Source of the DNA: Deltaproteobacteria bacterium
Lineage (GTDB): Bacteria > Myxococcota_A > UBA796 > SXON01
Assembly: GCA_947445035.1 (NCBI GenBank)
Contig: CANFCK010000009.1
Location: 1-64,000, forward strand
Direction: 5' to 3'
Length of the DNA: 64,000 nucleotides
Part shown: positions 34,273-47,211 of the stretch, one piece after another
How the letters are laid out: each line of letters opens with the position of its first letter
Position numbering within the stretch: the stretch's first letter is position 1
Program-made: the position numbers and the translations under genes
The notes under the pieces: model-generated
Seen by the model: the letters and a program-made list of their open reading frames with translations, nothing else
Database searches by the model: none
Told to the model about the DNA's origin: nothing

Positions 34273-34533
34273 ATGAGCACGATGATGAATCTTTCCGACG
34301 CGAAAGCCCGGCTCTCCGAGCTGGTCCGGGGTGTGCGCACCCGCGGGGAGGAGGCTGTGATCACGGTCGACGGGGAGCCTGCCGTGCGGCTCGTGCCGGT
34401 CCACACCGGCCCACGCTCACTGACCCCCGCGGAGTCGGCTGGCTACCGTGCCCTCATGGCGAGCTTGGGCCGGATCCCGCGGCCCACGTCGGAGTTCGAC
34501 GCGGTGGAACTCGTAGGCGAGGGTAGGAGGTGA
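34273..34533 (+). CDS. Phd/YefM-type antitoxin
   Basis: 86-aa antitoxin: STMMNLSDAKARLSELVRGV matches the DNA-binding N terminus of Phd/YefM proteins, EAVITVDGEPAVRLVPV follows, and the C terminus (SLGRIPRPTSEFDAVELV) is the toxin-binding tail. ATG 34273 has GAGGTCC upstream; the earlier ATG 34255 falls within a likely -10 (TACTAT, 34251-34256, with TGGACG 17 bp upstream), so the later start is preferred. The stop overlaps the PIN toxin GTG. It probably represses its own operon and neutralises the toxin. Confidence 0.88.
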   Translation: MSTMMNLSDAKARLSELVRGVRTRGEEAVITVDGEPAVRLVPVHTGPRSLTPAESAGYRALMASLGRIPRPTSEFDAVELVGEGRR

Positions 34534-34943
34534 GCCCGGTCCTGGACGCATCTGTATTCATCGCGGCAATCTCTCCCACCGAGCGCCACCACCCCCGTGC
34601 CAGGCGGCTCTTCGAGAGCCACCCCGACACTGAGCAGTTCCTCGTACCCGAACTGTTCCGTGTCGAGGTGATCGCAGGGCTCTCCCGGCGGGGAGAGCCG
34701 GCGGACCTTCTGGAGACGGTGGATGCCCTGATCCGTGGGCCGCGGTTCCACGCCCGTCCGCTCGACGGCGAGCTGCTCGAGCGGGCCGTGCACGTCGCCC
34801 GGATAGCGCGTCTACGTGCCTACGACGCCGTCTATGTGGCGCTGGCCCTGATCTGGAAGGAACCCATCCTGACGCTCGACGCCGAGGTCGTCGAACGTAC
34901 CCACGCCACCTTCGCGGACCTGCGGGTGTTCGGGTCCAGCTGA
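34530..34943 (+). CDS. vapC: VapC-type PIN-domain toxin
   Basis: 137-aa PIN-domain ribonuclease with acidic active-site residues: Asp in VLDASVFI (about 6), Glu in ELFRVEVIAG, Asp in RAYDAVYVALAL and Asp in LTLDAEVVE. PIN toxins cut tRNA or rRNA when the antitoxin is lost. GTG 34530 overlaps the antitoxin stop and directly follows AGGAGG, an unusually short spacing that may limit toxin translation. The order antitoxin-toxin is normal. Confidence 0.88.
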   Translation: MSPVLDASVFIAAISPTERHHPRARRLFESHPDTEQFLVPELFRVEVIAGLSRRGEPADLLETVDALIRGPRFHARPLDGELLERAVHVARIARLRAYDAVYVALALIWKEPILTLDAEVVERTHATFADLRVFGSS

Positions 34944-35102
34944 GCCCGAGGGGCTCAGTCACTGATGCGCTGGTGATTCAGCGGGTGCAACGCACGCTTT
35001 CCTACCAGTCCCCTCAGGCCCGCCGTGGGGTTCATGGGGACAATGGAGCGAAGCGATCGAAACCGCCGAGATACGGGCCCCACGAAGCCGAGCTTGAAGC
35101 CG

Positions 35103-35339
35103 TCAGATCGTGTCGTCCGATTCGGGCGCACGGTCCTCCACACGGTTCAGTGCCGCCTCGAACTTGCCCCGGTCGCCACGGCGAGCCCGTGCGGCAAGGT
35201 ACTCCTCGGTCGCCCATGCGGCGAGCTTCTCGCCCGCGGCGCTCGCGATGAACTGGTTGATGGAGATGCCTTCCCGACGGGCGGCCTCGCGGATGCCATC
35301 GTGGAGGGACTCGGGAAGGCGGATGCTGATGGTGCTCAT
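35103..35339 (-). CDS. Ribbon-helix-helix antitoxin
   Basis: 78-aa protein: STISIRLPESLHDGIREAAR and EGISINQFIASAAGEKLAAW form a ribbon-helix-helix of the Arc/CopG/HicB-like class, followed by an acidic tail (NRVEDRAPESDD) likely to bind the toxin. ATG 35339 overlaps the stop of the PIN toxin gene (ATGA). The antitoxin is thus translated after the toxin, the reverse of the usual order. Confidence 0.88.
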   Translation of the reverse strand: MSTISIRLPESLHDGIREAARREGISINQFIASAAGEKLAAWATEEYLAARARRGDRGKFEAALNRVEDRAPESDDTI

Positions 35340-35755
35340 GGGATTTCTCCGATCTCCTGAAGGTACTCACGAGGCGTGAGAGTGCGGATTCCGAAGCGAT
35401 CGACCCCGACGAAGTCGCGGGTGTTGAACGTCACGATGATGGGAGCGCCGGCATCGACGGCGAGCTCCAGCACCATGTCGTCCTTTGGGTCGGGGAGTGT
35501 CGGCCGCCAGAGGAAGAAGACGGGGCGGTGGATGGCCACCGCGCAGAGGTAGTCGAGGATGTCCGAGAGGTCGCCGGCCGAAACCGCGAGGTCGGCGAGC
35601 ATCCGGTCGGCGACGCCCTGGTATTCGAGCACCAGCGGCACCGAGAGCGCGATGTCGAAGCGGCCGGTGCCGACGAGCGAGAGCAGCCGGAACGATGCGC
35701 CTCGCCGTGAGCGGAGGGCCGAGATGAGGACGTTCGTATCGAGGACGATCACCAC
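35336..35755 (-). CDS. PIN-family toxin (COG1569-like), first in its operon
   Basis: 139-aa protein starting at tandem GTG codons (35755, 35752): VVIVLDTNVLISAL with the first catalytic Asp, SVPLVLEYQGVADRML, LPDPKDDMVLELAVDAGAP and FNTRDFVGVDRFGIRTLTP. It matches PIN toxins usually paired with ribbon-helix-helix antitoxins. A strong promoter (TTGACC-N17-TATGAT) places +1 at about the first GTG, so the message is probably leaderless. A perfect palindrome covers the -10. RNase activity is inferred. Confidence 0.87.
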   Translation of the reverse strand: MVIVLDTNVLISALRSRRGASFRLLSLVGTGRFDIALSVPLVLEYQGVADRMLADLAVSAGDLSDILDYLCAVAIHRPVFFLWRPTLPDPKDDMVLELAVDAGAPIIVTFNTRDFVGVDRFGIRTLTPREYLQEIGEIP

Positions 35756-35758
35756 TCT

Positions 35759-35790
35759 GGTATCATAGGCGATACCGAGTCGTCGGTCAA
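35759..35790 (-). promoter_or_regulatory. Sigma70-like promoter and palindromic operator of PIN/RHH operon
   Basis: On the minus strand TTGACC (35790-35785) and TATGAT (35767-35762) are 17 bp apart. The 18-bp perfect inverted repeat GGTATC-N6-GATACC (35759-35776) covers the -10, a natural operator for the ribbon-helix-helix protein. The -10 is 6 nt from the GTG. Confidence 0.75.
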
Positions 35791-36034
35791 GGCCTGAATG
35801 ATGCGGTCGGGGAGTCTCCGGCCGAGCGCCTCCGCCGCAGCGTGGGCGGTCCTTGTGGCCATTGCCGCGGTTGAGGAGCAGAGGTGCCATGGTGGGCCTG
35901 ACGTTCGGATCGCCTGGGAGAAGCGTGAGGTTCAACAGGCACAGGCAGCGCCGCGAGGCGCCGGCGCATGGTGTGAACGCTTACACGAACCGCAGCATGC
36001 GGGTTCCGCCGAGACGATCTCTAATCCAGCTCAT

Positions 36035-36040
36035 TAGTAT
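36035..36040 (+). promoter_or_regulatory. -10-like TAGTAT, N5 before GTG 36046
   Basis: TAGTAT followed by five nucleotides and the GTG of the small lipoprotein gene, in a locally AT-rich stretch. It suits a leaderless transcript. Confidence 0.45.
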
Positions 36041-36045
36041 CCCTG

Positions 36046-36294
36046 GTGATTGTAGTAATCATACTTGCTTGCGCCGTGGAGGTCGTGCAGACCCCTGCAT
36101 GTGCCGCGTTCGTCACCTGCACTCAGGCGCGGGATGCCCAATTGGGTATTGAAACCGACGTTGCGCGCTTCGACGCTGCAGGCGATTGTTGGGGCAGTCC
36201 GGCAGGCCAGCAACTCTGCAGCGAGGCCTGCGACAACGGACTTACTTTCCTTCGAGAGCGCTACACCGCGCTGCCGGTCGAGTGTGCCGAATGA
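36046..36294 (+). CDS. Small Cys-rich lipoprotein
   Basis: 82-aa protein with a very short lipoprotein signal (MIVVIILAC, lipobox ILAC) and a Cys-rich domain: ACAAFVTCTQARDAQLG, GDCWGSPAGQQLCSEACDNG, PVECAE. The even Cys spacing suggests disulfides. Similar Cys-patterned small lipoproteins are, to my memory, frequent in myxobacterial genomes, but no function is known. The stop overlaps the next ATG (ATGA). It is the first gene of a three-gene envelope set inside the island. Confidence 0.65.
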   Translation: MIVVIILACAVEVVQTPACAAFVTCTQARDAQLGIETDVARFDAAGDCWGSPAGQQLCSEACDNGLTFLRERYTALPVECAE

Positions 36295-36848
36295 GGTGGG
36301 CCGCATTCTTGCTCGTCATGCACCCCTTCGCGCAGGCGCATCAGCCCACGAACAGTGGGGAAGGCAAGTTGGTGATCGCCGACCCGTACATCTCCTATGC
36401 GTACAACGCCACGTTCAAGACCGGCGAGGAGTTGTTCAGGATCGGGCTCACCTACGACCGCGGCTTTTCGCTTCCGTTCGAGCTTCTGGTGGAGGACCGT
36501 CCGGAGAACGAAGCGTTCCGCCCCGTTTACGCGGTCGTGGGACCGGGGCTGCCCGAGGCGAGCGCCGACGAACTGGCACTCCTTCCGGACTCGCTGCCCG
36601 AGGGCGCGGGCGTGTATGTAGACCTCAACGACGACGCGGCGCGCGGCTCGATATTCGAAAGCGTGATGCGCAGGGTGTACCTGACCACCGGCCCGGTCGC
36701 GCTGATCCTTCAGCCCGGTGAGTACGAAGTTTGGATCTGGTCGCCCGATGGCGACCTCGGTGATGTGGTCCTCGGCTTCGGTGTCGAGGAGGACTTCTCT
36801 GGTGGGTTCGGCGGCTTGTTCGCCGACTGGTCGACCTATGCCTATTGA
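36291..36848 (+). CDS. Exported hypothetical protein
   Basis: 185-aa protein with signal peptide MRWAAFLLVMHPFAQAHQ, then a beta-rich domain (LVIADPYISYAYNATFKTG, EAFRPVYAVVGPGLPE, PVALILQPGEYEVWIWSPDG) ending in a Gly/aromatic tail. PGEYEVWIW recalls the end of an immunoglobulin- or pre-peptidase-like fold. It has no recognised family. Start overlaps the preceding stop; the end overlaps the next start by 11 bp. Probably periplasmic or surface-bound. Confidence 0.65.
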   Translation: MRWAAFLLVMHPFAQAHQPTNSGEGKLVIADPYISYAYNATFKTGEELFRIGLTYDRGFSLPFELLVEDRPENEAFRPVYAVVGPGLPEASADELALLPDSLPEGAGVYVDLNDDAARGSIFESVMRRVYLTTGPVALILQPGEYEVWIWSPDGDLGDVVLGFGVEEDFSGGFGGLFADWSTYAY

Positions 36849-37278
36849 TGCCTTCGCCGCAGATCACTTCTCCATCGGGCTGCCGGCCGAGGTGAACCTC
36901 GTGGGGCTGGCCGTGGGCGTGCGCCCCGAGCTCCTCTGGCAACCGTTCGACGCGGAAGGTGCGGTGCAGCTTCGCTTTGCGGCCGGCTTCGCAGCGGGGC
37001 CGGAGCTGCTCTTCGTTCCGGTCGACCTCGGCGGGCGCGTGCGGTGGTTCCCGAAACATGCCGTGCACCTGCTCACTGGCGCCGGCTGGGAGCTTCAGAC
37101 CATCCACGCCCCACACGTCGACTCCGTGGTGCGGTCCGCGCTGTACATGGAGATCGGCGTGGAGGTGGAGGTGGCCCAGGCGTGGTCGGTGGGCCTCATG
37201 GCCGAGGTGAACTTTGCGCCCCCCCCCCTCTTTGGCTTCGGCGCGGTGGCTCGGCTGGGCGCGACGCGGGACTTCTGA
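36838..37278 (+). CDS. Probable outer-membrane barrel fragment or protein
   Basis: 146-aa protein with alternating strands (LPAEVNLVGLAVGVRPELLW, VQLRFAAGFAAGPELLFVPV, YMEIGVEVEVAQAWSVGLMA) and a terminal Phe (GATRDF), typical of a small outer-membrane barrel. No signal peptide is visible at this start, so export is unclear. It may be the C-terminal portion of a broken gene, since it overlaps the preceding frame. A C10 tract (37219-37228) encodes a Pro run near the end and is a likely slippage point. Confidence 0.55.
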   Translation: MPIDAFAADHFSIGLPAEVNLVGLAVGVRPELLWQPFDAEGAVQLRFAAGFAAGPELLFVPVDLGGRVRWFPKHAVHLLTGAGWELQTIHAPHVDSVVRSALYMEIGVEVEVAQAWSVGLMAEVNFAPPPLFGFGAVARLGATRDF

Positions 37279-37371
37279 CGCTCGCCCCGCGTGCAAGCGC
37301 GCTCAACGGTGAGCACCCCTCGCCGCGCCGCGAGGGCAGGCAGCCAGCGCCCTCCCCGAATTGGGGCAGAC

Positions 37372-37524
37372 TGTCGCCGCTCACCGAAATCGCCAGGGTA
37401 GTGCTCACGAAGAGTGGGCCACCCGCCTTCCTGTGCTGATCTCGATGCCGCGCACCTCGCACGCGGATTCGGGGTGGCCACGTTTCCGTGAGCAGGGGCA
37501 TGGCGATTTCGGTGAGCGGCCACA
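37372..37524. mobile_element. 153-bp IS21-type MITE, copy B (inverted)
   Basis: Reverse-oriented twin of the element at 33967-34118: ends TGTCGCC and GGCCACA with about 24-bp inverted repeats and the same inner repeats. Identity is complete apart from one extra base here. The two copies face each other across about 3.4 kb. Flanking bases show no duplication. The sequence immediately to the right is a piece of the dehydratase gene. Confidence 0.7.
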
Positions 37525-37622
37525 GGTTGACCCGATCCTCGATGAAGTGGATGAGCTTGCCGACTTCCATGTGGCCTTCACCGCCGCGAACGCTGTTGTC
37601 GTAGTGGGCCTTGGCGTCTTCG
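37525..37622 (-). pseudogene. 98-bp fragment of the 2-hydroxyacyl-CoA dehydratase gene
   Basis: Positions 37525-37622 match 41784-41881 with only two differences in 98 bases. They correspond to codons about 377-409 of the dehydratase-like gene (minus strand). The match begins exactly at the end of the right-hand MITE and stops abruptly. It is a partial duplicate, not expressed as a protein. Confidence 0.85.
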
Positions 37623-37923
37623 ATGGTAGTTTCCGTCGCCTTCGACCGCGAGCGCGAGTTCGGCGCCCAGGCGGCGGCGGGGAAAGGAAGCTGACCCCAC
37701 GTTTGTCACGAATTGTCACCCGCCGGAACTGCTGCCGGGGACTCGTCGCGACACGGCTAACGGACCCGTGCCGCAGGAGGATGGCAGGGAGAAGCCAGGA
37801 AGGCGATTTGGGGCTGTGAAACCACCACAAATGAGATTCAACATGCACTTTTGCCTCCCCCCCTCATCGTTCGTAACTGCCTATGCTACGCTCGTCGCGG
37901 GTTCTCAACCTCGCCGGGCGCGG
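37623..37923. other. Noncoding spacer before arylsulfotransferase gene
   Basis: About 300 bp with no convincing gene. It contains two direct copies of TTGTCAC (near 37710-37725) and an AT-richer stretch around 37820-37890 that could hold the promoter of the next gene (TATGCT near 37882). Nothing else recognised. Confidence 0.4.
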
Positions 37924-39537
37924 ATGTTCGGCTCGGCTACGGGCTTCGCGACCAGAAGCCAGGGCGCTCGTTCTAAATCCCTGCACCTGCTCCGGCTGCT
38001 GGGGCTCGCCGCGATCCTGTTCGCGCCGGGCGCGGCGTGGGCAGTCAACATCAACAACGTCACCTGTGCACCGGGGAGCAATGCCCTCCGGCTGGTGTGC
38101 ACGGTCGAGACCAACGTGCCCGCGTTCTCGGTGAAGGTCCGCACCTGCGACGCCACCGTGAACGGCACGGGCTGTACCAAGGACTTTGACAGCCCCGCCG
38201 ACTTTACCGGCAACTATCGATCGTCCGGCTGTGCCGTCGGCACGACCTGTTTCGATTACGACCTGACGACGTGGAACCACATCACGGGCAACACCATCGA
38301 GTACGACGCGGTCGCCACCGGTTCGCCGGGCGCGACTTCCGCGACCGCGAACACCGCCGCGGGGGCGCTTCCGGCCGGCCTGGCCGCCGTCGATGTAGCC
38401 GTGTCGGGCACCAGCGATTCGGACTACTTCGGGTTCAACTATGGGTGTTCGGCATCGGCCGCGACATTTGGCGACTACGCCATCGTGACCAACGCCGCCG
38501 GCGAGGTCGTCTGGTATGAAGATCCGCGCGGGGTGAGCGGTGGTAGTAGGAACACCATCACCGGGATCAAGTTCCTGGCCCACGAGGTGCTCACGATCAT
38601 CGATCACGAGTGGGTGGCCAACTTTCACTGGAACGGCACGGTGATAGGGCAGCTTTCGCGGGCGGCGGGCGACTTCGAGGACGCCGATATGATTGACCGG
38701 TACGTCCATCACGACCTTACCCGGGACGGCTCCGGCAACATGTACGTGGTCACTGCGAGAGACCACACCCTGGACGACACCCTCGCCGACTGCGATGGCA
38801 ACGCTGGCACGACCACGCTCGACTACGTGCTCGACGGGGTGATGAAGTTCGACAGCAGTTGGGCGCTGGTTGACGAGTGGTCGCTCGCCGATATTTACGA
38901 CCCCACGACGTGCGAGCTCGGCTACAGCGCGCCCAGCTCGTACTGGTCGGGCGAGCTGGGCGGAAGTGACTGGGCGCATATGAACTCGATTCAACTCGAT
39001 GGCGGCGGCGACTGGCTGCTGTCACTGAAGGAACCGGGATGGGTCATCTACGTCGACAGCTCCACCGGCGCGCTGGATTGGGAATTGTATGGGGACAACA
39101 CCTCCTCCGGCCTCGGCGACTGGAACATCGTCGCCAGCCCCACCGTCGCCGTCGATGACTTCAACGGCCAACATCACGCGCGGTGGACCAACACCGGCAC
39201 CATCATGCTCTTCGACAACCACAACGATGATTCCATCAACACCTCGTACTCGCGTGGCATCGAAATCGAGCTGGACGCGGGCACCGGCGAGTTCGACATC
39301 ATCGCCGAGTACAACACCGGCGAGGACTGCCCGGTGACCGGGAGCGCGGTCGAAGTGAGCGCAGGTGGCAACGTCGTGACGACGTGCTCCGACAACGGGG
39401 CGCTGGGCTACGATCTCATCCAGGAATTTGCGGGTTCGGGGACCACCCCGGTGTACGACATGCAACTGTCCTGTACCGCGGGCATGAACTATGGAAGGCT
39501 CTACCGGGCCCGCCCACTGACGAGCCTGAGCCCCTGA
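37924..39537 (+). CDS. Arylsulfotransferase (ASST)-like secreted protein
   Basis: 537-aa exported protein: a long signal region ending LLGLAAILFAPGAAWA, then a beta-sandwich of about 100 residues with Cys pairs, then a six-bladed ASST-like propeller with HEWVANFHWNG, DRYVHHDLTRDGSG, WAHMNSIQLDGGG, DDFNGQHHARWTN and a C-terminal GMNYGRLYRARPL. ASST enzymes move sulfate between phenols in the periplasm using a catalytic His; His residues at suitable positions are present. Substrate unknown. An upstream ATG (37894 region) is possible. The next gene begins 1 bp after the stop. Confidence 0.8.
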   Translation: MFGSATGFATRSQGARSKSLHLLRLLGLAAILFAPGAAWAVNINNVTCAPGSNALRLVCTVETNVPAFSVKVRTCDATVNGTGCTKDFDSPADFTGNYRSSGCAVGTTCFDYDLTTWNHITGNTIEYDAVATGSPGATSATANTAAGALPAGLAAVDVAVSGTSDSDYFGFNYGCSASAATFGDYAIVTNAAGEVVWYEDPRGVSGGSRNTITGIKFLAHEVLTIIDHEWVANFHWNGTVIGQLSRAAGDFEDADMIDRYVHHDLTRDGSGNMYVVTARDHTLDDTLADCDGNAGTTTLDYVLDGVMKFDSSWALVDEWSLADIYDPTTCELGYSAPSSYWSGELGGSDWAHMNSIQLDGGGDWLLSLKEPGWVIYVDSSTGALDWELYGDNTSSGLGDWNIVASPTVAVDDFNGQHHARWTNTGTIMLFDNHNDDSINTSYSRGIEIELDAGTGEFDIIAEYNTGEDCPVTGSAVEVSAGGNVVTTCSDNGALGYDLIQEFAGSGTTPVYDMQLSCTAGMNYGRLYRARPLTSLSP

Positions 39538-39538
39538 A

Positions 39539-41344
39539 ATGCCCCCGATCTTCCTTCTGGTCCTCGGTGGATGCACGAGCCCGGCCCCCGAACCGATCCC
39601 CGTCGTCGCCGACCCGATCGACGAGGACACCGCGGTTGACACCGCAACCGTGCCGCCAGTCGACGAGGATGGCGACGGGCACCCGGAGGACGCCGATTGC
39701 GACGACGGCGAACCCACCGTCCATCCGGGCGCAATCGAGGTGTGTAACGGCAAAGACGACGACTGCGACGCGCTGACCGACGACGAGGACGACGGCCTCG
39801 ACCCGACCACTGCGGCGCTCTGGCACCCCGACGCGGACCTCGACTTGTTCGGGGCCGTCGACTCCTCCACGCTGGCGTGTGTACCGCCGATCGGCTGGCT
39901 GGCCGACGGCACCGACTGCGACGACGCCCTGGCCACGGTCTACCCGGGCGCGACCGAAAGCTGCGACACCCTCGATGAAGACTGCGACGGGCAGATCGAC
40001 GAAACCTGTAGGCCGGCGCCCACCGGCGCCCACCGCGTGACCGAGTACCCGCTGAGGATCGTCGGGGAGGGGCCCTGCTTCGGCGGGTACCTGACGGGTT
40101 TGGGGGACGTGGATGCGGACGGCGCAGACGATCTGCTCATCGCGTCCTTAGCCGAAGGTGGGGGTGAATCGGGCGCTGGGGCTGCGTGGCTGCTGCGCGG
40201 CCCCGTCACGGCCGCCACCGACCTGAGCGCCGTCGATCCGATGTTCCGCGGAGACTCGAAGCACCAGCGCACGGGCAATGACTCGATCGCTATCGGCGAT
40301 GTCAACGGCGATGGGGTCAACGACTTCCTGCTCGGAACCTACCTGACGCAGTGGGCGAGGCTCTACCTGGGCCCCGCGACCGATCCCACCGGCGAAGCCG
40401 ACGCGATGATCACCGACGCCGGCTCGTTGTACAAGGGTGACCGGGCGCTTTCCGGCCTCGGGGACGTGGACGGGGACGGCTTCACCGACATCGTCGTCGG
40501 TGACCATTGGGCGTCGCCGGACTTCGATCACTACGCCGCGGGCGCCGCCTACGTCTACAACGGACCCTTGACGGGCTCGCTCGGCGCCGCGGATGCCGAC
40601 GCCACGCTGCTCGGCACCGGGGAGTTGCAGCAGTTCGGGTTCTCGGTCGCGGGCATCGGTGATGTCGACGGGGACGGGGTCCCCGACCTGGCGGCAACGT
40701 GGAAGTCCATGTTTGGAAACTCGTACTCGGTCGGCGTTTACTTCGGCCCGTTCAGCGGTGTGCGCGACGGGGCGGCCGACGCCGACCTGGTCATCGGGCC
40801 CTCCGAGGTCGACGATACCACCGCCTATCGGGCTGCCGCCTGGTCGCCAGTCCTCAGCGCCGCGGCCATGGACGGCGACGGCGACGGGCGCCCCGATCTG
40901 CTGCTGAGCGGGGAGCGCGAGGGCAGCGGCGGGTCCGCGTTCCTGTTCACGTCCTTGACAGGCGCGTCCGTCCCTGACGACGCCAACATCATCATCACCG
41001 GCGACTCCGGCCGAAGTGGGGCAGCGGAGCCCACCTGGACCGGCGATCTGAACCAGGATGGCAACGCTGATCTGGCCCTGTCGGACGTCACCGAAAGCGA
41101 CCGGGTGCTGGATGGCGGGGCGATCTACGTCTTCTACGGGCCGCACGCGCCGGGCCTCGACCTCACCAGCAGCGCCGATGCAATCCTGTACGGAGAGGAG
41201 CCGGGCTCGTTTGCCGGCTACACCGTCGCCCCCGGCGGTGAACTCACCGGCGACGCCTACCCGGACCTCCTGTTCTCAGCGCCCGTCGAGACCCTGGCGG
41301 GCACCGCGGATGGCGTGGCCTGGGTGCTCCCCGGCGGGCCGTGA
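39539..41344 (+). CDS. MopE/FG-GAP repeat surface lipoprotein
   Basis: 601-aa lipoprotein (MPPIFLLVLGGCTS, lipobox LGGC). Two MopE-like metal motifs come first (DEDGDGHPEDADCDDGEPTV, EVCNGKDDDCD and a second with ESCDTLDEDCDG). At least six FG-GAP-like blades follow (GDVDADGADDLLIASLAEG, GDVNGDGVNDFLLGTYL, GDVDGDGFTDIVVGDHWA). Asp-rich loops would bind calcium. It starts 1 bp after the ASST-like gene and probably shares its transcript. Relatives in the window are at 12.4 and 47.6 kb. Confidence 0.85.
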   Translation: MPPIFLLVLGGCTSPAPEPIPVVADPIDEDTAVDTATVPPVDEDGDGHPEDADCDDGEPTVHPGAIEVCNGKDDDCDALTDDEDDGLDPTTAALWHPDADLDLFGAVDSSTLACVPPIGWLADGTDCDDALATVYPGATESCDTLDEDCDGQIDETCRPAPTGAHRVTEYPLRIVGEGPCFGGYLTGLGDVDADGADDLLIASLAEGGGESGAGAAWLLRGPVTAATDLSAVDPMFRGDSKHQRTGNDSIAIGDVNGDGVNDFLLGTYLTQWARLYLGPATDPTGEADAMITDAGSLYKGDRALSGLGDVDGDGFTDIVVGDHWASPDFDHYAAGAAYVYNGPLTGSLGAADADATLLGTGELQQFGFSVAGIGDVDGDGVPDLAATWKSMFGNSYSVGVYFGPFSGVRDGAADADLVIGPSEVDDTTAYRAAAWSPVLSAAAMDGDGDGRPDLLLSGEREGSGGSAFLFTSLTGASVPDDANIIITGDSGRSGAAEPTWTGDLNQDGNADLALSDVTESDRVLDGGAIYVFYGPHAPGLDLTSSADAILYGEEPGSFAGYTVAPGGELTGDAYPDLLFSAPVETLAGTADGVAWVLPGGP

Positions 41345-41442
41345 CGGCCCCCACCGCCCCAACCCCGGGGCTACGGGAGTAGCCGGCAACCGCGGTGAAC
41401 GCGGCGCCAGCTGCTTTTCAGAACCAAACGCTCGTCGGGAGC

Positions 41443-43011
<1,569 letters not shown>

Positions 43012-43045
43012 GGGTTCACTCGGGGAGGTGGGGGAGAGGGAAAAA

Positions 43046-46501
<3,456 letters not shown>

Positions 46502-46731
46502 GTGGAGGCTCCGTGACTGGGCAATGCCTGAACTGACACGCCAGTCTAGTGCGTGTGTGCACTATGCCGAGCCCACTGGCGGGCAAGTAAATTGTGGGGA
46601 TTTTGTGTGGGCCATGCTGGGGCGCTGGCGGCGTGGCCGCGGGGGCGGGCTCGACCGCACCGCACTCCGATTGGCGACGGCTGTTTCGGCGGCGGGTTGA
46701 GGCGGTGTCGGCTTGGCCGGCGGGCGCGCAT

Positions 46732-46737
46732 TACACT
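46732..46737 (+). promoter_or_regulatory. -10-like TACACT, N6 before GTG 46744
   Basis: TACACT, six nucleotides, then GTG of the nucleotidyltransferase gene. No Shine-Dalgarno sequence is present. Confidence 0.5.
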
Positions 46738-46743
46738 CGTGGC

Positions 46744-47211
46744 GTGGATGCGGATGTCGTCTTCGCCGTGCTCGGAGCGCTGCAACGCGAGGGCGTGCAC
46801 TACAAGGTGATCGGGGGCGTCGCAATGAACCTTGTCGGCCTTCCGCGCGCCACCCAGGACCTCGACATCGTCGTCGCCGCCGACGACGCGAACGTCGCTC
46901 GTCTGCGGGTTGCCCTCGACAGCGTCTTCCACGATCCCGAGATTGCGGGAATCGTGACGTCGGACCTCACCGGCGACTACCCCGCGATCCAGTATGTTCC
47001 GCCGACCGGCACCTTCCACGTCGACATCCTCAACCGGCTCGGGGAGGCCTGGTCCTACGAAGACATCGAGACGGACGTCGTCACCGTGGAAGGCATCCGC
47101 GTACCGGTCGCGACGCCGAGGATGCTGGTGCGCATGAAGGAAAACACCGTTCGCCTTCAGGATCGCGCCGATGCCCAACGGCTGCGGGCGCGATTCGGCC
47201 TGGAGGACTGA
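46744..47211 (+). CDS. Nucleotidyltransferase-like protein (DUF6036/AbiEii-like)
   Basis: 155-aa protein of the DNA polymerase beta superfamily: YKVIGGVAMNLVGLPRATQD with the GG and the DLDIVVAADD acidic motif (DxD), then FHVDILNRLG supplying a third Asp, and ATPRMLVRMKENTVRLQDRAD. This organisation matches DUF6036/AbiEii-like transferases found in toxin-antitoxin modules. The stop overlaps the ATG of a 77-aa gene (TGATG). Likely a modifying toxin with its partner; this is inference. Confidence 0.82.
   Translation: MDADVVFAVLGALQREGVHYKVIGGVAMNLVGLPRATQDLDIVVAADDANVARLRVALDSVFHDPEIAGIVTSDLTGDYPAIQYVPPTGTFHVDILNRLGEAWSYEDIETDVVTVEGIRVPVATPRMLVRMKENTVRLQDRADAQRLRARFGLED

Noticed and set aside
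33960-37530. Target-site duplications around the two MITE copies.
   Set aside because: Flanking bases (GGG/CGT and GAC/GGT) do not match at either copy, even if an inversion between copies is allowed.
37700-37730. Two TTGTCAC copies as a possible transposon end or operator.
   Set aside because: Only two short direct repeats with no associated gene or inverted partner.
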